Assembly (NCBI GenBank): GCA_035222895.1
Contig: JAVYIG010006556.1
Span: 52,017 to 116,016, forward strand
Direction: 5' to 3'
Origin: Strongylocentrotus droebachiensis
Lineage: Eukaryota; Echinodermata; Echinoidea; Camarodonta; Strongylocentrotidae
DNA length: 64,000 nucleotides
Shown in pieces: positions 56,640 to 64,000 of the stretch (positions within the stretch are counted from its first letter, which is position 1; each line of letters starts with the position of its first letter). The position numbers and the translations under genes are program-made. The notes beneath the pieces were generated by a model. It had not been told where the DNA came from, made no database searches, and saw only the letters and a program-made list of their open reading frames with translations.

Positions 56640-58210
56640 TTGCTATAGCTAAAATATTACATGCACATGCCATGTGTGTACTTTATAAGATGTTCGTTTG
56701 TATAAGAAAATATAATTTGTAATCATTATTTAACTTTAGTAGTCTGAATGAATAGGGCATATAGTTTAAGTTTTGTATCTTACAGATTAGCTTGTTAGAG
56801 CCATAGCAAGGGTCCAAGTTCATGCAGAACAGACATACACACAGAACACTGAGGAAGAAGAAAACGTAAAGGAAGAAGAGGATTACATTGCCATGGAAAG
56901 CCTGCCCCGTGAAACAGGTTAATGTTGCGCTTTGAACAATATCAGCGGAAATTGATTTGGAGAATAAGAAAAGGAATATAAATGTCTTCATGATTCGACG
57001 TTATGAGAGTGAGAGTAGTACAAGCTGACATATGTAGACGCTGGATGTTGTAATTTCTGTAAACATTTACATCACTGGCCAAAAGAAATGTGTCTTAGGA
57101 TAAATAAGCATAACGTGCGTGGTTCTAGCCAGAAGAAACTTTTGAATTGCTGGCAAAAGGTAGAAAGACAGGGCAAGTTTCTTTTATCTTGTTATTTCAT
57201 TGTGTTTCAACAATATTCATAACGGATCGGTTGAAGGTACCTGTGCTAAATCCTTTAAGTTGGAGAATAAAATAATTCAAGTAAATTGCTAAATTCCAAA
57301 GATGGTATATCTAAAATAATATATCTTTCCACACTCAGTCTGAGACTCACTCGCTCATGAATAATAATTGAATATCACTGTTACTCAAGGTACATGTGAT
57401 ATTATATCAAAATCATAACATTTCAAATTAACATGAGATGAGGAAAAAGAATGTAAGTCGCACTATACCTGTCTACGCAAATAAAGGTCCAGGTAAGTGA
57501 AAGCGAATTTTTTGATTTGCTGAAACCCCTTCTCCTTTCCCTCCTGTTGTTAGTACATGTATTTATAAACATTCTAACATACTTTTTTATATGACCTATT
57601 TAAGGAACATTTCAGGCAGACAGGACCACTGTTGCTCGAGAACTTGGCAGGCGTGATGAAATAGATGATACGGGAAGGGTCTGGGCTTTGAGCCAGAAGT
57701 AGTCCAACGCTATGCCGACACAAATATTATCAATGCAGAAGGATCTTACTTGGGTACGATGCTCCGAGACTGGAGAAAGAAGAAAACCGAGTCATCGGAG
57801 TTTGCACATTCTCCCGGGACATTCTCCACACCCTTGGGGAGCATTCTAGCCAGGCACCATTTTACAGACACTTATAAGGGTGTGCAAACTACAGTGATTT
57901 GTGCATCCGACTCTGTATCTATTTTACACCTGGTTAGAGAGAAGCAATGTAGATCAAATGCATTGCTGACAGAAATAAGTGTGTCGTTCGCATCTCCAGT
58001 TTTGTGTTCAAACCATTCGCCAAGGATACCTCGACGGAAAATGGAATGGCATTGGAAATGTGTTTTACCATGCCATATCAATATACATTTTGGTCCCAGA
58101 AAGTATTGCTCTTCTTGCATGTGAAATTACAAAATACCTTTAAAGAAGTAAGGATGCAACATGACGGAGACTACTTCCAACACAATAATTTGTAATACAT
58201 TTTCAGGTAA
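56640..58210 (+). pseudogene. Decayed third copy of the acidic / death-domain segment
   Basis: The acidic exon copy (56786-56917) has an in-frame TAG two codons after the acceptor. The death-domain copy (about 57604-57800) lacks the helix 1 segment (deletion of about 20 bases) and has a one-base loss before GGCTTTGAGCCAGAAG that leads to TAG. It still shows LRDWRKKKTES. After that it jumps to sequence matching 41740-42160, so the end of the death domain is deleted. No functional product is expected. Confidence 0.75.
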
Positions 58211-58936
58211 GACTTTCAAAAGTGGTAATGCTCCATTATTAGATTTGTTTCACTACATATGATTTATTGACTGTGCTAGTATACACATATACATGCTACA
58301 TGTAAACAAGTTATATAAAGGATAGGCAGGCAATACCTAAACTATGGATTATCACAAATGGGTTTGAAGTATTTTCATATAAAACTCATTATTTTTTTTG
58401 TATATGTATATTCCTGCCTTGATGTACAGGTTAACACTTGTAGGATAGCACATCAAATTTAATATCTACCTTACACTTGCCACTGTTTATAAAGTGCAAT
58501 ATTTACGTACATGTATATCTAATATGGGTTTACTGTATGTTAAGCACATTTGTTTCGAGCCTGTGGCTGTGCAATATATTTATTTACATGAATTCAAATG
58601 TTTGTTATTTCTATTGCAATCGGAATTATATTTTGTTTTGCATAAACTTTTAAAAATATGTAACATGTTATTATTTTGTTGAAATATGAATGGAAAATAT
58701 TAAACTTTGCTGCACTTTGAAGCTCAGTCATCAGTAATTGCATTGGCTTTGGAAGTATCATGCATGATTCTGTATATTAGCCTGATCGTAGATGATATAA
58801 TTGACTTGTTAGTACATCATCACAAAGATTTTGGAGAAATCAACTCAAAACTAATTTCAAACACCCCTTCTATTGCTCGTATAAACCATGTTCAGATTAT
58901 ATAATATATCATTGTAATGTTATCATATTTCAATAG

Positions 58937-59395
58937 GTGATGATGGACAAGACTAAAGAAATTGCCTCATGCTTATTTTTGTGAAAGTCTTTGTGATCTT
59001 ACTTTTAAGTACTGGAATTGAATGTGCCTTAGAAACAAAACCTAAGTTCTCATTCATGGTAATATGAGTAAAAGGGGAATCATTAATCCCCTATGTTATA
59101 ATATCTACACAGGTACATGTATAAATCTGCAAGTGCAAATCCTTTTGTGATTGCTACTTTTGTAAGGAATCCTGTATTTGCTGCAACGTTTTAAAGTTGA
59201 AGATCTTTGCTAACCAGTTTCTTTCCTGTCAAAGGATGGCCGCTAGGCCTTGTAAGGTATGCCTCACATACTGATATTATCTGATATTGTTTCTTCTATG
59301 TATTTATCGTCCATATGCAATTTTGTACATTTTTATACCATCAGATTTATACGTTATATCTATACAGCGGATTTATCATGGTGTGTACAAATAAA
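58937..59395 (+). CDS. Possible short terminal exon with poly(A) signal
   Basis: TTTCAATAG followed by GT GAT GAT GGA CAA GAC TAA can join a phase 1 exon end and stop after six residues. AATAAA at 59390-59395 follows. Only splice-like context supports it, so it may be chance. Confidence 0.2.
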
Positions 59396-59399
59396 GAAG

Positions 59400-62270
59400 A
59401 AATGGAATTAAATTGAAATGAAGTATACATAATTTCGAATCTGATACATTGTATATTTATACCCAGTGCTAGGATTCCAATAACATAGATTCGAAAATTA
59501 TACAAAGTTTACATTACAATGTACAAACCAAATGAATTGTCATTAAAGTATACAGTGTAAATTGTATTAGAACTTTAAGCAAAATACAGACATGGATATT
59601 AAAAACATGAAATTCGAGGAATTATCCAGAGGATTATAACTATATTGCCCTCTTGTGTACGTAACATGGTAACAATCATACATTAACAGAAGGTACCGAA
59701 ATAAATGAATATATAATGTGTGCAGATATATTGTTTAGTGTTAAGAAATAAACGAATGCGAGAAGAAAAAAAATTGAAATATTCTATAGAAATATCTTGT
59801 TGTACATGTACATATTACCACAATGAGAGATATCCCCAGAGTATTTTCTATTGTATAGACTGTAACCTGTGGCCTAATATCAATAATGTCAATAACGTCA
59901 AACAGTGAAATATGTGCATTTCGAATTTTCTTTTGGTGGTTATTGTGAAACAAAAATGCATCAATATCTGTTATTGATACTTGAGAGAATTGCTTCAGAG
60001 ATGATTGTGCCAAGAATCTTTCATTTTGTAAATAACTACATTCCATTGTATTTCCTTTAATACTCCTGTACATACACATAAGTCTTTCAAGGGCGTGTGT
60101 GCTGAAAATATAGTCTGTTTTGTCTATCATTGATACTATATTTGATATATGGAACTATATAACATGTGTGATGCATATGTTTTCCATTTTTCCAACATGT
60201 TACTGTAAGAATGTTCTGATTCAGTGTAAACCGACAATTTATCATTGCATGATAAAACCTATTATATTAATCAATGAATATATGTAAGGAAATGTTGAGG
60301 AAATTATATTCATGTATTATTACTAACTGCACATGGGGATGGTATTGCTGGAGCTCTTGCCACCATCCTCATTCCTGAGTCGTTCACACTGCCAAGTAAA
60401 ACGTTCATGTATATATTTTTGTTATTTATTATTGAACGTGTGCGTAACGATATAGCGTATATCATTTTAGCATACACGGCCTCTATTATGTCTGAATGAG
60501 ATATCGATGGTCTTAATGGCACATGGTCTCCACTACATCATGAACCTGCAATGAATCTGAACACATCATGGTATTTTGAAGATTACAAACAAATACAATT
60601 GTATTTTTTATATTTTAAATAACTGTTACGGTCAAAAGTGTGTGAAGTTTACAATGCATACACTATCCGTTTATTTGTTGTGAAGTGAATATGTCTTCAT
60701 CAACATTGTATTTACTTCTTAACCTCAACTTGTTTATTGCTTGAAAGGAAACAGCAATGATAACATGGACCATTAATTGCCATATTGTTATTGTAGCCAG
60801 GTACATATAACTTAGTTGAAAGTGAAGTACTGGTCATATAATTGCACGTACCTCTTTAAAATACTGTCTAGAAGCAGCTTGAAAAAGTTGATCATGTTGT
60901 ATAAAGGAATGGATGTATACTGTAAGGGTTTGGAATTGTCAAAATGATAACTGATAAGAAACTGATTAGACCATGCTGAACAATGCACACATGGGACTAC
61001 ATGGATATTTGATCTAAACTTAACCTCGTCATATGTCAACTATAGGTATTTCACGATCAGTCCTTTTCAGAGGACATTTATTATGCAGGTGTCTTCCAAA
61101 CTAACACGCCCTTCCCCCGACAAACAAACAAATAGGTATCGGTCTATTGTTAAGTGTCATCAACATTTACTAATGTGAGTTAGTCTAGCGGTGTTGTCCA
61201 TGCTCTCTGTTTTCGTCTACAAACTGACTCTGATAAGAACCAGCTGGTACTTATCAAGTATTACTTATATAAAGAGATATTACACGTTAAGTACATTCTA
61301 AATGAACATTATAAACGTATTGAGTACGTGTATGCACTCGCATATAGACGGAACGTTGACATATAGAATACCAGGTAAAAACAATTGAGGGTGAGGTTAC
61401 GCTCTAGGTATACAAAAATTACCTTTTTTCAGGTGATGTGTACATACACATAGTGTTAAAGTAAGAGTAGCGTAAGATTTCTAAGATGAAACAATACTTT
61501 TGTACTCACGTTTGTACTATTTTTGTATTAAAAGTGAAGGCTATACAATGAAACACATGCAAAGTTGTCTATGTCCGGTCCTGATTTTGATATCCAATAA
61601 ACGTGGGAAGATGGTGAATGGAAGGAGAGATGATCATGGACGATGGACCGAGAGAAAAATAAAAGGAGATGACAAAGAGGAGAGTGCGAACGGTGCAGGC
61701 TGCATCCCAGGAGAATGTTGGAAGTATCAAGCAATGTTGTTGCGTTGGTTTTAGTATATCATTCTCTTTAATATATTTACGCCAATATACAGGCATCTGT
61801 CACCTCGTATTCTAGCTAGTCCATTGCCTAGCTGGACAGGTTTACGTGTCGCGCGCCCATGCAATCAGCTTAGAAAATAACACACCCCAACACTATAACA
61901 GAGACCGATGTCCTTTCATTCTTAACATATAGCAACGGGAGGAGGGAGGCGGGAGGACATGGATGATTGAAGAAGAACAAATATATATTAAAACGGACGC
62001 AATCTGGACTATCGTATTCATATCATGCAGCGAGGTTTTCTTCAAGTTTAATGTTTCTATATTATGTTGCCATAATTATGTGATGAGTTGGGTTCCAAAG
62101 CATGTTATATAGGAATGTACATATTTTCAGCAGATGCTAACTCTATATCTGACAAATTAGAAAAGTTGAATTTTGAATTCCCTTGCCCGAATCCATTTTA
62201 CGAGCCTGCGAATCAATTAACGATGATCATCAATTCTTTTCTTTTAACACGTATTAAGAAATTATTTTAA
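59400..62270. other. Intergenic, nothing recognised
   Basis: AT-rich. Open frames are short and without family resemblance on either strand. The 59741-60130 frame is low-complexity hydrophobic sequence. Confidence 0.4.
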
Positions 62271-62280
62271 TGGATGGCGT

Positions 62281-62306
62281 TGGGGGGGGGGGGGGGGGGG
62301 GGGGGA
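62281..62306. repeat. G-run of about 25
   Basis: Pure G homopolymer. A shorter one is at 63128-63143. Confidence 0.9.
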
Positions 62307-63344
62307 AGCTCTTATTTTCACAGAGGTCGCAGACCGAGGTTGATCGAATGCGATATTATAAATGGGGCGACTGCATGCACAAAGAGAGTTTCACTAAGTT
62401 GCTATTAAAGAAATAAAAAATGTATTAATTACTCGATCAAGCGGATCACAACTTAATAAACGAACGAGCTGACGAACCGTGATGGATAGAGAATGGCATG
62501 TCATTTTGTTTTTAATTCGATACTATAATGACTTTAAATAAAGATGGCGTCCAACAATATTGGATCATTGGCCATCTATACACATAGTTTGGCAAAATTA
62601 GTTTAATTTTTTGAAATAATCTAGAGTGCAAGAAATTGAGATGCATTCTTGCAGAATATCACATGCACTGCTCACACGAATGGCACTACACACTCATGAG
62701 TCAGGTATTTCTTATTAATTTTAGGAGGTATTAAATTCTACTAGATATTATTCAAAAATGTATTGACATAAAACATATGAGAATGCTCACTTTACTGTAA
62801 AGAGAACACACAAATAAAATATTTGTTTTCTGTTTAATGGTGAAGAACGTATATCTCTAATTCTCATATAGATTCAGGATTATGTAAGCACATGCACCTA
62901 GTTACCTGCTAGCCACCCCGAGTCATCTATCCCCTGAGGTGATCACGAGAAACTGCCCCACGGACAACAATAAACCCTCTGAAAAATCATTCCCAGACAG
63001 TAGCCTTATATATATCCCCATAATATGAAGTCTTAACGTGTGGGCGATCGCCATTGGGGTAGTTTTCCTAGGCAATAGTTGTCTAGGGTGTGACTATACA
63101 GGGATGAGGTGAGTGTGGGTGTCTAAGGAGGGGGGGGGGGGGGTGAAGTTGATCTCTGCCCTGGGACCCTTCAAACACAATCAGGGCAAAATTATATCAT
63201 GTTGTATTGTAAGTAAGATATGTATTGTCTATTCTTTTGTGAACTTTTTTAATTCCTTTACAACGCACGACTTTTGTTTGGACAATTAGAAAGGAAGAAA
63301 TGAAATTGCCACAAAACATATAAGAATGCTCAATTCACTGTAAT

Positions 63345-63375
63345 ACACACACACACCCACGCGCGCGCACACAAA
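63345..63375. repeat. AC/GC microsatellite
   Basis: CACACACAC followed by CGCGCGCGCAC. Confidence 0.7.
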
Positions 63376-63546
63376 TACAATATTTGTTTCGGTTTAATAG
63401 TGTAGAACGTATATATATAGCTATAGTTCTCATATAGACTCAAGCTTATAAGCACATACATCTATAGGAGGACACTTTGAAATTAGAAAAATTGACATTT
63501 TGCTCCGTTGGGGGTGAGTAAAGTCATCTTTTTTAGGTCAGCCACA

Positions 63547-63584
<38 letters not shown>

Positions 63585-63899
63585 ATTAAAAAAAAAATCC
63601 AAAGGTGGGGTTTTAGGGGCCTGCAAATAATACTGTAGAAACTAGAAACACTTCTATTAGAAATGAAGAAGAAAATAGGCGAAAAGAGAAGTGTACATAA
63701 ACAGCGCCATTTAGAAAGAAAAACAATTGTATTTTGCTCCGTTAGCCCCGAGTCATCGATGTGATTTCGGATACAACTGCTGCAGTGACAGCCGAGCAAA
63801 ATTAACGGCCGGGGACGACCGACCAAACAATAGCGAACGGGTCATAACTTGCGCATGCGTGACGTTGGTCGCCAAAAGTAGCCCAATCACGAATCTTTG

Positions 63900-64000
63900 G
63901 TGATAGATAGATAGATAGATACTTTTATTGGTCCATATTCAAAATATAGAAAATTGGCCTCCAATGGCAGCACATAAACAAAATACAAAATACAGTTATA
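63900..64000 (-). mobile_element. LINE-type 3' tail with GATA repeats
   Basis: On the minus strand, the sequence before the window end reads GGACCAATAAAAGTATC followed by TATC repeats. This is a 3' untranslated end with a simple-repeat tail, as in CR1/L2/RTE-like elements. The body would lie beyond the window. Confidence 0.5.

Larger units (their letters stand above)
53500..56640 (+). repeat. Segmental duplication, unit 2
   Basis: Matches unit 1 (39440-42960) through linker exon, introns, death domain, SINE and acidic exon. It contains a MITE absent from unit 1 and lacks the AC microsatellite of unit 1. Confidence 0.85.

Overview
The window looks like nuclear DNA of a marine invertebrate deuterostome, most likely an echinoderm of the sea urchin type. 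This rests on its AT-rich composition, short exons in long introns, dense DNA-transposon and SINE debris, and gene families (SAMD3-like, ZU5/UPA/death-domain) that are expanded in such animals. The species cannot be fixed from the sequence. There is no bacterial, organellar or viral content.

Two host genes can be assembled by matching splice phases. Gene A, on the minus strand from 10783 down past base 1, encodes a SAM-like N-terminus followed by a conserved helical region shared with SAMD3-like vertebrate and invertebrate proteins. Eight further exons join in phase, and the gene runs off the left edge. Its second intron holds a CACTA/tnp2-like transposase relic (about 5181-7755) on the same strand. 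A CpG-rich stretch (10800-11100) sits at its 5' end.

From 9.3 to 12.8 kb lie GGGTAA-rich elements with a 67-bp minisatellite. From 13.9 to 14.6 kb is a non-LTR retrotransposon endonuclease relic. From 16.6 to 18.2 kb there are SINE and other dispersed repeats.

Gene B, on the plus strand, occupies at least 19-55 kb. It starts with an array of duplicated phase 0-0 mini-exons (19.3-29.5 kb) coding for Ser/Asp/Gly-rich linkers. Then come a 33-residue exon (33245), a large LRR-like exon (37971-39101), a linker plus death domain ending in a stop (39460-40468), an acidic linker exon (42473), a ZU5 exon (43316), three UPA exons (48653-52928), and a second linker plus death domain (53517-54561). The ZU5/UPA boundary carries an HFSW motif at the place where PIDD1, UNC5CL and the FIIND proteins NLRP1 and CARD8 cleave themselves. 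LRR-ZU5-UPA-death-domain is the order seen in PIDD1. Exon phases also permit a short LRR-death-domain form.

The linker/death-domain/acidic segment is duplicated about 14 kb apart, and a third decayed copy lies at 56.6-58.2 kb. Several mobile elements can be dated relative to these duplications, because a sister copy keeps the empty site. From 59.4 to 64 kb nothing coding is recognised, apart from repeat tails and homopolymers.
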